A stretch of DNA of 64,000 nucleotides, taken from the NCBI GenBank assembly GCA_946699065.1, contig CAMPDV010003919.1:1-64000 (forward strand), read 5' to 3'. How positions within the stretch are numbered: position 1 is the stretch's first letter; every line of letters begins with the position of its first letter. Made by a program: the position numbers and the translations under genes. A model generated the notes under the pieces. That model saw nothing but the letters and a program-made list of their open reading frames with translations, was not told the origin of the DNA and searched no databases. This document shows positions 1 through 11,734 of the stretch, piece after piece. The DNA comes from Loxodes magnus (Eukaryota; Ciliophora; Karyorelictea; Loxodida; Loxodidae).

Positions 1-1106
1 CTTCTTTTCAAATTCCCTCTTTATATAATCACTTTCTTAACATTTTTCGTCTTTAAATCTTTTTTCCTAAAATCATATTAAAACTCACTTACTTCTTTTC
101 TTCGCTTCTTTTCAAATTCACTTTTAATATGATCACTTTCTTAACATTTTTCGTCTTTAAATCTTTTTTCCAAAAATCATATTAAAACTCACTTACTTCT
201 TTTCTTCGCTTCTTTTCAAATTCACTTTTAATATAATCACTTTCTTAACATTTTTCGTCTTTAAATCTTTTTTCCTAAAATCATATTAAAACTCCTACTT
301 TTCTTCGCTTCTTTTCAAATTCCCTCTTTATATAATCACTTTCTTAACATTTTTCGTCTTTAAATCTTTTTTCCAAAAATCATATTAAAACTCACTTCCA
401 ACTTTTCTTCGCTTCTTTTCAAATTCACTTTTAATATAATCACTTTCTTAACATTTTTCGTCTTTAAATCTTTTTTCCTAAAATCATATTAAAACTCCTA
501 CTTTTCTACGCTTCTTTTCAAATTCACTTTTAATATAATCACTTTCTTAACATTTTTCGTCTTTAAATCTTTTTTCCTAAAATAATATTAAAACTCCTAC
601 TTTTCTTCGCTTCTTTTTAAATTCCCTTTTTATATAATCACTTTCTTAACATTTTTCGTCTTTAAATCTTTTTTCCTAAAATCATATTAAAACTCCTACT
701 TTTCTTCGCTTCTTTTCAAATTCCCTTTTTCTATGATCATATTCTTAACATTTTTCGTCTTTAAATCTTTTTTCCAAAAAATCATATTAAAACTCCTACT
801 TTTCTTCGCTTCTTTTTAAATTCCCTTTTTCTATGATCATATTCTTAACATTTTTCGTCTTTAAATCTTTTTTCCTAAAATCATATTAAAACTCACTTCC
901 TACTTTTCTTCGCTTCTTTTCAAATTACCTCTTTCTATGATCACTTTCTTAACATTTTTCGTCTTTAAATCTTTTTTCCTAAAATCATATTAAAACTCCT
1001 ACTTTTCTTCGCTTCTTTTCAAATTCCCTCTTTATATAATCACTTTCTTAACATTTTTCGTCTTTAAATCTTTTTTCCTAAAATCATATTAAAACTCCTA
1101 CTTTTC

Positions 1107-1205
1107 TTCGCTTCTTTTCAAATTCCCTCTTTATATAATCACTTTCTTAACATTTTTCGTCTTTAAATCTTTTTTCCTAAAATCATATTAAAACTCCTAC
1201 TTTTC
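1107..1205 (+). repeat. Type monomer, 99-bp form
   Basis: A clean example of the short monomer, counted from TTCGCTTC to the next TTCGCTTC. Composition on + is 49 T, 25 A, 23 C, 2 G. In order it holds: a pyrimidine block around the first CpG (3-4), CAAATTCCCTC, the TATATAATCAC segment (27-36), the near-invariant CTTAACATTTTTCGTC box with the second CpG (52-53), TTTAAATC plus a T6 run, the ATCATATTAAAA segment, and the short spacer CTCCTAC. 99 is a multiple of three, so neighbouring short copies keep the same frame, yet every frame is still stopped. Confidence 0.95.
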
Positions 1206-2427
1206 TTCGCTTCTTTTTAAATTCCCTTTTTATATAATCACTTTCTTAACATTTTTCGTCTTTAAATCTTTTTTCCAAAAATCATATTAAAACTCCTACT
1301 TTACTTCGCTTCTTTTCAAATTCCCTCTTTATATAATCACTTTCTTAACATTTTTCGTCTTTAAATCTTTTTTCCTAAAATCATATTAAAACTCCTACTT
1401 TTCTTCGCTTCTTTTTAAATTCCCTTTTTATATAATCACTTTCTTAACATTTTTCGTCTTTAAATCTTTTTTCCAAAAATCATATTAAAACTCCTACTTT
1501 TCTTCGCTTCTTTTCAAATTCACTTTTAATATAATCACTTTCTTAACATTTTTCGTCTTTAAATCTTTTTTCCTAAAATCATATTAAAACTCCTACTTTT
1601 CTTCGCTTCTTTTCAAATTCCCTCTTTATATAATCACTTTCTTAACATTTTTCGTCTTTAAATCTTTTTCCTAAAATCATATTAAAACTCCTACTTTTCT
1701 TCGCTTCTTTTCAAATTCCCTCTTTATATAATCACTTTCTTAACATTTTTCGTCTTTAAATCTTTTTTCCTAAAATCATATTAAAACTCCTACTTTTCTT
1801 CGCTTCTTTTTAAATTCCCTTTTTATATAATCACTTTCTTAACATTTTTCGTCTTTAAATCTTTTTTCCAAAAATCATATTAAAACTCCTACTTTTCTTC
1901 GCTTCTTTTCAAATTCCCTCTTTATATAATCACTTTCTTAACATTTTTCGTCTTTAAATCTTTTTTCCTAAAATCATATTAAAACTCCTACTTTTCTTCG
2001 CTTCTTTTTAAATTCCCTTTTTATATAATCACTTTCTTAACATTTTTCGTCTTTAAATCTTTTTTCCAAAAATCATATTAAAACTCCTACTTTTTCTTCG
2101 CTTCTTTTCAAATTCACTTTTAATATAATCACTTTCTTAACATTTTTCGTCTTTAAATCTTTTTTCCTAAAATCATATTAAAACTCACTTCCACTTTTTC
2201 TTCGCTTCTTTTCAAATTCCCTTTTAATATAATCACTTTCTTAACATTTTTCGTCTTTAGATCTTTTTTCCTAAAATCATATTAAAACTCACTTCCTACT
2301 TTTCTTCGCTTCTTTTCAAATTCCCTCTTTATATAATCACTTCTTAACATTTTTCGTCTTTAAATCTTTTTTCCTAAAATCATATTAAAACTCCTTCTTT
2401 TCTTCGCTTCTTTTCAAATTCACTTTT

Positions 2428-2441
2428 AATATGATCATATT
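2428..2441. repeat. 14-bp perfect palindrome in a hybrid monomer
   Basis: AATATGATCATATT reads the same on both strands. The monomer joins the left side of the CACTTTTAATATGATC type to the right side of the GATCATATTCTTAAC type. I did not see this combination in another monomer, so it looks like a recombinant or conversion product between two types. Confidence 0.85.
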
Positions 2442-5259
2442 CTTAACATTTTTCGTCTTTAAATCTTTTTTCCAAAAATCATATTAAAACTCCTACTTTT
2501 CTTCGCTTCTTTTCAAATTCCCTCTTTATATAATCACTTTTTTAACATTTTTCGTCTTTAAATCTTTTTTCCTAAAATCATATTAAAACTCCTACTTTTC
2601 TTCGCATCTTTTCAAATTCCCTCTTTATATAATCACTTTCTTAACATTTTTCGTCTTTAAATCTTTTTTCCTAAAATCATATTAAAACTCCTACTTTTCT
2701 TCGCTTCTTTTCAAATTCCCTCTTTATATAATCACTTTCTTAACATTTTTCGTCTTTAAATCTTTTTTCCTAAAATCATATTAAAACTCCTACTTTTCTT
2801 CGCTTCTTTTTAAATTCCCTTTTTATATAATCACTTTCTTAACATTTTTCGTCTTTAAATCTTTTTTCCAAAAATCATATTAAAACTCCTACTTTTCTTC
2901 GCTTCTTTTTAAATTCCCTTTTTCTATGATCACTTTTTTAACATTTTTCGTCTTTAAATCTTTTTTCCAAAAATCATATTAAAACTCCTACTTTTCTTCG
3001 CTTCTTTTCAAATTCCCTCTTTATATAATCACTTTCTTAACATTTTTCGTCTTTAAATTTTTTTTTCCTAAAATCATATTAAAACTCCTACTTTTCTTCG
3101 CTTCTTTTCAAATTCACTTTTAATATGATCACTTTCTTAACATTTTTCGTCTTTAAATCTTTTTTCCAAAAATCATATTAAAACTCCTACTTTTCTTCGC
3201 TTCTTTTCAAATTCCCTTTTTCTATGATCATATTCTTAACATTTTTCGTCTTTAAATCTTTTTTCCTAAAATCATATTAAAACTCCTACTTTTCTTCGCT
3301 TCTTTTCAAATTCCCTCTTTATATAATCACTTTCTTAACATTTTTCGTCTTTAAATCTTTTTTCCTAAAATCATATTAAAACTCCTACTTTTCTTCGCTT
3401 CTTTTCAAATTCCCTCTTTATATAATCACTTTCTTAACATTTTTCGTCTTTAAATCTTTTTTCCTAAAATCATATTAAAACTCCTACTTTTCTTCGCTTC
3501 TTTTCAAATTCACTTTTAATATAATCACTTTCTTAACATTTTTCGTCTTTAAATTTATTTTCCTAAAATCATATTAAAACTCCTACTTTTCTTCGCTTCT
3601 TTTCAAATTCACTTTTAATATGATCACTTTCTTAACATTTTTCGTCTTTAAATCTTTTTTCCAAAAATCATATTAAAACTCCTACTTTTCTTCGCTTCTT
3701 TTCAAATTCCCTCTTTATATAATCACTTTCTTAACATTTTTCGTCTTTAAATCTTTTTTCCAAAAATCATATTAAAACTCCTACTTTTCTTCGCTTCTTT
3801 TCAAATTCCCTCTTTATATAATCACTTTCTTAACATTTTTCGTCTTTAAATCTTTTTTCCTAAAATCATATTAAAACTCCTACTTTTCTTCGCTTCTTTT
3901 CAAATTCCCTCTTTATATAAGTCACTTTCTTAACATTTTTCGTCTTTAAATCTTTTTTCCTAAAATCATATTAAAACTCCTACTTTTCTTCGCTTCTTTT
4001 CAAATTCACTTTTAATATAATCACTTTCTTAACATTTTTCGTCTTTAAATCTTTTTTCCAAAAATCATATTAAAACTCCTACTTTTCTTCGCTTCTTTTT
4101 AAATTCCCTTTTTCTATGATCACTTTTTTAACATTTTTCGTCTTTAAATCTTTTTTCCAAAAATCATATTAAAACTCACTTCCTACTTTTCTTCGCTTCT
4201 TTTCAAATTCCCTCTTTATATAATCACTTTCTTAACATTTTTCGTCTTTAAATCTTTTTTCCTAAAATCATATTAAAACTCCTACTTTTCTTCGCTTCTT
4301 TTCAAATTCACTTTTAATATAATCACTTTCTTAACATTTTTCGTCTTTAAATCTTTTTTCCTAAAATCATATTAAAACTCCTACTTTTCTTCGCTTCTTT
4401 TTAAATTCCCTCTTTATATAATCACTTTCTTAACATTTTTCGTCTTTAAATCTTTTTTCCTAAAATCATATTAAAACTCACTTCCTACTTTTCTTCGCTT
4501 CTTTTCAAATTCCCTCTTTATATAATCACTTTCTTAACATTTTTCGTCTTTAAATCTTTTTTCCTAAAATCATATTAAAACTCCTACTTTTCTTCGCTTC
4601 TTTTCAAATTCACTTTTAATATAATCACTTTCTTAACATTTTTCGTCTTTAAATCTTTTTTCCAAAAATCATATTAAAACTCCTACTTTTCTTCGCTTCT
4701 TTTCAAATTCCCTCTTTATATAATCACTTTCTTAACATTTTTCGTCTTTAAATCTTTTTTCCTAAAATCATATTAAAACTCCTACTTTTCTTCGCTTCTT
4801 TTCAAATTCCCTTTTAATATAATCACTTTCTTAACATTTTTCGTCTTTAAATCTTTTTTCCTAAAATCATATTAAAACTCCTACTTTTCTTCGCTTCTTT
4901 TCAAATTCACTTTTAATATAATCACTTTCTTAACATTTTTTCGTCTTTAAATCTTTTTTCCAAAAATCATATTAAAACTCCTACTTTTCTTCGCTTCTTT
5001 TCAAATTCCCTTTTAATATAATCACTTTTTTAACATTTTTCGTCTTTAAATTTTTTTTCCTAAAATCATATTAAAACTCCTACTTTTCTTCGCTTCTTTT
5101 CAAATTCACTTTTAATATGATCACTTTCTTAACATTTTTCGTCTTTAAATCTTTTTTCCAAAAATCATATTAAAACTCCTACTTTTCTTCGCTTCTTTTC
5201 AAATTCACTTTTAATATAATCACTTTCTTAACATTTTTCGTCTTTAAATCTTTTTTCCT

Positions 5260-6280
5260 AAAATAATATTAAAACTCCTACTTTTCTTCGCTTCTTTTCA
5301 AATTCACTTTTAATATAATCACTTTTTTAACATTTTTCGTCTTTAAATCTTTTTTCCAAAAATCATATTAAAACTCCTACTTTTCTTCGCTTCTTTTCAA
5401 ATTCCCTCTTTATATAATCACTTTTTTAACATTTTTCGTCTTTAAATCTTTTTTCCAAAAATCATATTAAAACTCACTTACTACTTTTCTTCGCTTCTTT
5501 TCAAATTCCCTTTTTCTATAATCACTTTCTTAACATTTTTCGTCTTTAAATCTTTTTTCCAAAAATCATATTAAAACTCCTACTTTTCTTCGCTTCTTTT
5601 CAAATTCCCTCTTTATATAATCACTTTCTTAACATTTTTCGTCTTTAAATCTTTTTTCCTAAAATCATATTAAAACTCACTTCCTACTTTTCTTCGCTTC
5701 TTTTCAAATTCCCTCTTTCTATGATCATATTCTTAACATTTTTCGTCTTTAAATCTTTTTTCCTAAAATCATATTAAAACTCCTACTTTTCTTCGCTTCT
5801 TTTCAAATTCCCTCTTTATATAATCACTTTCTTAACATTTTTCGTCTTTAAATCTTTTTTCCTAAAATAATATTAAAACTCCTACTTTTCTTCGCTTCTT
5901 TTCAAATTCACTTTTAATATAATCACTTTTTTAACATTTTTCGTCTTTAAATCTTTTTTCCAAAAATCATATTAAAACTCCTACTTTTCTTCGCTTCTTT
6001 TCAAATTCCCTCTTTATATAATCACTTTTTTAACATTTTTTCGTCTTTAAATCTTTTTTCCAAAAATCATATTAAAACTCACTTACTACTTTTCTTCGCT
6101 TCTTTTCAAATTCCCTTTTTCTATAATCACTTTCTTAACATTTTTCGTCTTTAAATCTTTTTTCCAAAAATCATATTAAAACTCCTACTTTTCTTCGCTT
6201 CTTTTCAAATTCCCTCTTTATATAATCACTTTCTTAACATTTTTCGTCTTTAAATCTTTTTTCCTAAAATCATATTAAAA
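5260..6280. repeat. Local tandem duplication of six monomers (~605 bp)
   Basis: The rare CCTAAAATAATATT variant at about 5258 recurs 604 bp later. The series of variants that follows (TTTTTTAAC copies, then a CACTTACTAC spacer with TTTTTCTATAATC) is repeated in the same order, with TTTTTCTATA starting at 5511 and 6116. The one-base change in offset comes from an extra T in the second copy near 6038. The match fails after about 5,670/6,275. Confidence 0.75.
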
Positions 6281-8350
6281 CTCACTTACTACTTTTCTTC
6301 GCTTCTTTTCAAATTCCCTTTAATATAATCACTTTTTTAACATTTTTCGTCTTTAAATCTTTTTTCCAAAAATCATATTAAAACTCCTACTTTTCTTCGC
6401 TTCTTTTTAAATTCCCTTTTTATATAATCATTTTCTTAACATTTTTCGTCTTTAAATCTTTTTTCCTAAAATCATATTAAAACTCCTACTTTTCTTCGCT
6501 TCTTTTCAAATTCACTTTTAATATAATCACTTTCTTAACATTTTTCGTCTTTAAATCTTTTTTCCAAAAATCATATTAAAACTCCTACTTTTCTTCGCTT
6601 CTTTTCAAATTCCCTCTTTATATAATCACTTTCTTAACATTTTTCGTCTTTAAATCTTTTTTCCTAAAATCATATTAAAACTCACTTACTACTTTTCTTC
6701 GCTTCTTTTTAAATTCCCTTTTTCTATGATCATATTCTTAACATTTTTCGTCTTTAAATCTTTTTTCCAAAAATCATATTAAAACTCCTACTTTTCTTCG
6801 CTTCTTTTCAAATTCACTTTTAATATGATCACTTTCTTAACATTTTTCGTCTTATAATCTTTTTTCCTAAAATCATATTAAAACTCCTACTTTTCTTCGC
6901 TTCTTTTCAAATTCCCTTTTTCTATGATCACTTTCTTAACATTTTTCGTCTTTAAATCTTTTTTCCTAAAATCATATTAAAACTCACTTACTACTTTTCT
7001 TCGCTTCTTTTCAAATTCCCTTTTTCTATGATCATATTCTTAACATTTTTCGTCTTTAAATTTTTTTTCCTAAAATCATATTAAAACTCACTTCCTACTT
7101 TTCTTCGCTTCTTTTCAAATTCACTTTTAATATAATCACTTTCTTAACATTTTTCGTCTTTAAATCTTTTTTCCTAAAATCATATTAAAACTCCTACTTT
7201 TCTTCGCTTCTTTTCAAATTCCCTTTTTATATAATCACTTTCTTAACATTTTTCGTCTTAAAATCTTTTTTCCTAAAATCATATTAAAACTCACTTTCTA
7301 CTTTTCTTCGCTTCTTTTCAAATTCCCTCTTTCTATGATCATATTCTTAACATTTTTCGTCTTATAATCTTTTTTCCTAAAATCATATTAAAACTCCTAC
7401 TTTTCTTCGCTTCTTTTCAAATTCACTTTTAATATAATCACTTTCTTAACATTTTTCGTCTTTAAATCTTTTTTCCAAAAATCATATTAAAACTCCTACT
7501 TTTCTTCGCTTCTTTTCAAATTCACTTTTAATATAATCACTTTTTTAACATTTTTCGTCTTTAAATCTTTTTTCCTAAAATCATATTAAAACTCACTTAC
7601 TACTTTTCTTCGCTTCTTTTTAAATTCCCTTTTTATATAATCACTTTCTTAACATTTTTCGTCTTTAAATCTTTTTTCCTAAAATAATATTAAAACTCCT
7701 ACTTTTCTTCGATCTTTTCAAATTCACTTTTAATATAATCACTTTTTTAACATTTTTCGTCTTTAAATCTTTTTTCCAAAAATCATATTAAAACTCACTT
7801 ACTACTTTTCTTCGCTTCTTTTCAAATTCCCTTTTAATATAATCACTTTTTTAACATTTTTCGTCTTTAAATCTTTTTTCCAAAAATCATATTAAAACTC
7901 CTACTTTTCTTCGCTTCTTTTTAAATTCCCTTTTTATATAATCATTTTCTTAACATTTTTCGTCTTTAAATCTTTTTTCCAAAAATCATATTAAAACTCC
8001 TACTTTTCTTCGCTTCTTTTCAAATTCACTTTTAATATAATCACTTTCTTAACATTTTTCGTCTTTAAATCTTTTTTCCAAAAATCATATTAAAACTCCT
8101 ACTTTTCTTCGCTTCTTTTCAAATTCACTTTTAATATAATCACTTTTTTAACATTTTTCGTCTTTAAATCTTTTTTCCTAAAATCATATTAAAACTCACT
8201 TACTACTTTTCTTCGCTTCTTTTTAAATTCCCTTTTTATATAATCACTTTCTTAACATTTTTCGTCTTTAAATCTTTTTTCCTAAAATAATATTAAAACT
8301 CCTACTTTTCTTCGCTTCTTTTCAAATTCACTTTTAATATAATCACTTTT
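6280..8350. repeat. Mixed array segment before the large higher-order repeats
   Basis: Ordinary monomers with mixed spacers. The TTATAATC allele (instead of TTTAAATC) first appears here, near 6852 and 7361. One copy near 7710 has CGATCTTTTC for CGCTTCTTTTC, a one-base loss plus a substitution. The CCTAAAATAATATT variant occurs at about 7,678 and 8,281, suggesting another ~0.6 kb exchange. Nothing other than satellite is present. Confidence 0.75.
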
Positions 8351-10979
8351 TTAACATTTTTCGTCTTTAAATCTTTTTTCCTAAAATCATATTAAAACTC
8401 CTACTTTTCTTCGCTTCTTTTCAAATTCCCTCTTTATATAATCACTTTCTTAACATTTTTCGTCTTTAAATCTTTTTTCCTAAAATCATATTAAAACTCA
8501 CTTACTACTTTTCTTCGCTTCTTTTTAAATTCCCTTTTTCTATGATCATATTCTTAACATTTTTCGTCTTTAAATCTTTTTTCCAAAAATCATATTAAAA
8601 CTCACTTCCTACTTTTCTTCGCTTCTTTTTAAATTCCCTTTTTATATAATCACTTTCTTAACATTTTTCGTCTTTAAATCTTTTTTCCTAAAATCATATT
8701 AAAACTCCTACTTTTCTTCGCTTCTTTTCAAATTCCCTCTTTATATAATCACTTTCTTAACATTTTTCGTCTTTAAATCTTTTTTCCAAAAATCATATTA
8801 AAACTCCTACTTTTCTTCGCTTCTTTTCAAATTCACTTTTAATATGATCACTTTCTTAACATTTTTCGTCTTTAAATCTTTTTTCCAAAAATCATATTAA
8901 AACTCACTTACTACTTTTCTTCGCTTCTTTTCAAATTCCCTCTTTATATAATCACTTTCTTAACATTTTTCGTCTTTAAATCTTTTTTCCAAAAATCATA
9001 TTAAAACTCCTACTTTTCTTCGCTTCTTTTCAAATTCACTTTTAATATGATCACTTTCTTAACATTTTTCGTCTTTAAATCTTTTTTCCAAAAATCATAT
9101 TAAAACTCACTTACTACTTTTCTTCGCTTCTTTTCAAATTCCCTCTTTATATAATCACTTTCTTAACATTTTTCGTCTTTAAATCTTTTTTCCTAAAATC
9201 ATATTAAAACTCACTTACTACTTTTCTTCGCTTCTTTTTAAATTCCCTTTTTATATAATCACTTTCTTAACATTTTTCGTCTTTAAATCTTTTTTCCTAA
9301 AATCATATTAAAACTCCTACTTTTCTTCGCTTCTTTTCAAATTCACTTTTAATATAATCACTTTCTTAACATTTTTCGTCTTTAAATCTTTTTTCCAAAA
9401 ATCATATTAAAACTCCTACTTTTCTTCGCTTCTTTTCAAATTCACTTTTAATATGATCACTTTCTTAACATTTTTCGTCTTTAAATCTTTTTTCCTAAAA
9501 TCATATTAAAACTCCTACTTTTCTTCGCTTCTTTTTAAATTCACTTTTAATATAATCACTTTCTTAACATTTTTCGTCTTTAAATCTTTTTTCCAAAAAT
9601 CATATTAAAACTCCTTCTTTTCTTCGCTTCTTTTCAAATTCCCTCTTTATATAATCACTTTCTTAACATTTTTCGTCTTTAAATCTTTTTTCCTAAAATC
9701 ATATTAAAACTCACTTCCTACTTTTCTTCGCTTCTTTTCAAATTCACTTTTAATATAATCACTTTCTAAACATTTTTCGTCTTTAGATCTTTTTTCCAAA
9801 AATCATATTAAAACTCACTTCCTACTTTTCTTCGCTTCTTTTCAAATTCCCTTTTAATATAATCACTTTCTTAACATTTTTCGTCTTTAAATCTTTTTTC
9901 CTAAAATCATATTAAAACTCCTACTTTTCTTCGCTTCTTTTTAAATTCCCTTTTTATATAATCATTTTCTTAACATTTTTCGTCTTTAAATCTTTTTTCC
10001 AAAAATCATATTAAAACTCACTTACTACTTTTCTTCGCTTCTTTTCAAATTCCCTCTTTATATAATCACTTTCTTAACATTTTTCGTCTTTAAATCTTTT
10101 TTCCTAAAATCATATTAAAACTCCTACTTTTCTTCGCTTCTTTTCAAATTCACTTTTAATATAATCACTTTCTTAACATTTTTCGTCTTTAAATCTTTTT
10201 TCCAAAAATCATATTAAAACTCCTACTTTTCTTCGCTTCTTTTTAAATTCCCTTTTTATATAATCATTTTCTTAACATTTTTCGTCTTTAAATCTTTTTT
10301 CCAAAAATCATATTAAAACTCACTTACTACTTTTCTTCGCTTCTTTTCAAATTCCCTCTTTATATAATCACTTTCTTAACATTTTTCGTCTTTAAATCTT
10401 TTTTCCAAAAATCATATTAAAACTCCTACTTTTCTTCGCTTCTTTTCAAATTCACTTTTAATATGATCACTTTCTTAACATTTTTCGTCTTATAATCTTT
10501 TTTCCTAAAATCATATTAAAACTCCTACTTTTCTTCGCTTCTTTTCAAATTCCCTTTTAATATAATCACTTTTTTAACATTTTTCGTCTTTAAATCTTTT
10601 TTCCTAAAATCATATTAAAACTCCTACTTTTCTTCGCTTCTTTTCAAATTCACTTTTAATATAATCACTTTTTTAACATTTTTCGTCTTTAAATCTTTTT
10701 TCCTAAAATCATATAAAAACTCACTTCCTACTTTTCTTCGCTTCTTTTCAAATTCACTTTTAATATAATCACTTTTTTAACATTTTTCGTCTTTAAATCT
10801 TTTTTCCTAAAATCATATTAAAACTCACTTCCTACTTTTCTTCGCTTCTTTTTAAATTCCCTTTTTCTATGATCATATTCTTAACATTTTTCGTCTTTAA
10901 ATCTTTTTTCCTAAAATCATATTAAAACTCCTACTTTTCTTCGCTTCTTTTCAAATTCACTTTTAATATAATCACTTTC
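8350..10979. repeat. Higher-order repeat, copy A (~2.63 kb, ~26 monomers)
   Basis: First of three tandem copies of a multi-monomer unit. Diagnostic order: CCCTCTTTATATAATC, then TTTTTCTATGATC at 8535, a CTCCTTC spacer at 9611, CACTTTCTAAACATT with TTTAGATC at 9761, CATTTTCTTAAC copies near 9961 and 10263, TTATAATC near 10491, ATATAAAAAC near 10711, and TTTTTCTATGATC at 10862. The same markers recur in order in copies B and C. The left edge is approximate because monomers are too alike to fix it within about 50 bp. Confidence 0.88.
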
Positions 10980-11169
10980 TTAACATTTTTCGTCTTTAAA
11001 TCTTTTTTCCTAAAATCATATTAAAACTCCTACTTTTCTTCGCTTCTTTTCAAATTCCCTCTTTATATAATCACTTTCTTAACATTTTTCGTCTTTAAAT
11101 CTTTTTTCCTAAAATCATATTAAAACTCACTTACTACTTTTCTTCGCTTCTTTTTAAATTCCCTTTTTC

Positions 11170-11179
11170 TATGATCATA
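11170..11179. repeat. Example of the 10-bp palindrome TATGATCATA
   Basis: Monomers of the TTTTTCTATGATCATATTC or CTCTTTCTATGATCATATTC type contain the perfect palindrome TATGATCATA. Two linked substitutions relative to the CTATGATCACTTTC type create it. It recurs across the window, for example near 8540, 10867, 14006, 16338 and 23187. Confidence 0.9.
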
Positions 11180-11668
11180 TTCTTAACATTTTTCGTCTTT
11201 AAATCTTTTTTCCAAAAATCATATTAAAACTCACTTCCTACTTTTCTTCGCTTCTTTTTAAATTCCCTTTTTATATAATCACTTTCTTAACATTTTTCGT
11301 CTTTAAATCTTTTTTCCTAAAATCATATTAAAACTCCTACTTTTCTTCGCTTCTTTTCAAATTCCCTCTTTATATAATCACTTTCTTAACATTTTTCGTC
11401 TTTAAATCTTTTTTCCAAAAATCATATTAAAACTCCTACTTTTCTTCGCTTCTTTTCAAATTCACTTTTAATATGATCACTTTCTTAACATTTTTCGTCT
11501 TTAAATCTTTTTTCCAAAAATCATATTAAAACTCACTTACTACTTTTCTTCGCTTCTTTTCAAATTCCCTCTTTATATAATCACTTTCTTAACATTTTTC
11601 GTCTTTAAATCTTTTTTCCAAAAATCATATTAAAACTCCTACTTTTCTTCGCTTCTTTTCAAATTCAC

Positions 11669-11734
11669 TTTTAATATGATCACTTTCTTAACATTTTTCG
11701 TCTTTAAATCTTTTTTCCAAAAATCATATTAAAA
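11669..11734. repeat. Example of the intra-monomer inverted repeat
   Basis: TTTTAATATGAT at 11669-11680 is the exact reverse complement of ATCATATTAAAA at 11723-11734, with 42 bp between the arms. Every monomer of the CACTTTTAATATGATCAC type has this pair. In the commoner TTTTAATATAAT form 11 of 12 positions still pair. Because the monomers are in tandem, each TTTTAATATGAT can also pair with the ATCATATTAAAA of the monomer upstream, across 33 bp (short spacer) or 38 bp (long spacer). Confidence 0.9.

Larger units (their letters stand above)
1..5200. repeat. Array segment with mostly 99-bp monomers and many private changes
   Basis: Short CTCCTAC monomers dominate after the first 300 bases. 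Many copies carry changes not seen elsewhere: six A after TTTTCC near 776, a T5 instead of T6 run near 1664, an extra T near 2091 and 2188, a lost base near 2340, CGCATC near 2604, TTTATTTTCC near 3553, an inserted G in TATAAGTCAC near 3920, and an extra T near 4937. No long internal duplication was obvious by eye. No gene or other element is present. Confidence 0.85.

Noticed and set aside
1107-1205. Monomer as a dimer of a ~50-bp ancestral unit
   Set aside because: CpG spacing is suggestive, but ungapped identity of the halves is about 39%, near the value expected from base composition alone.
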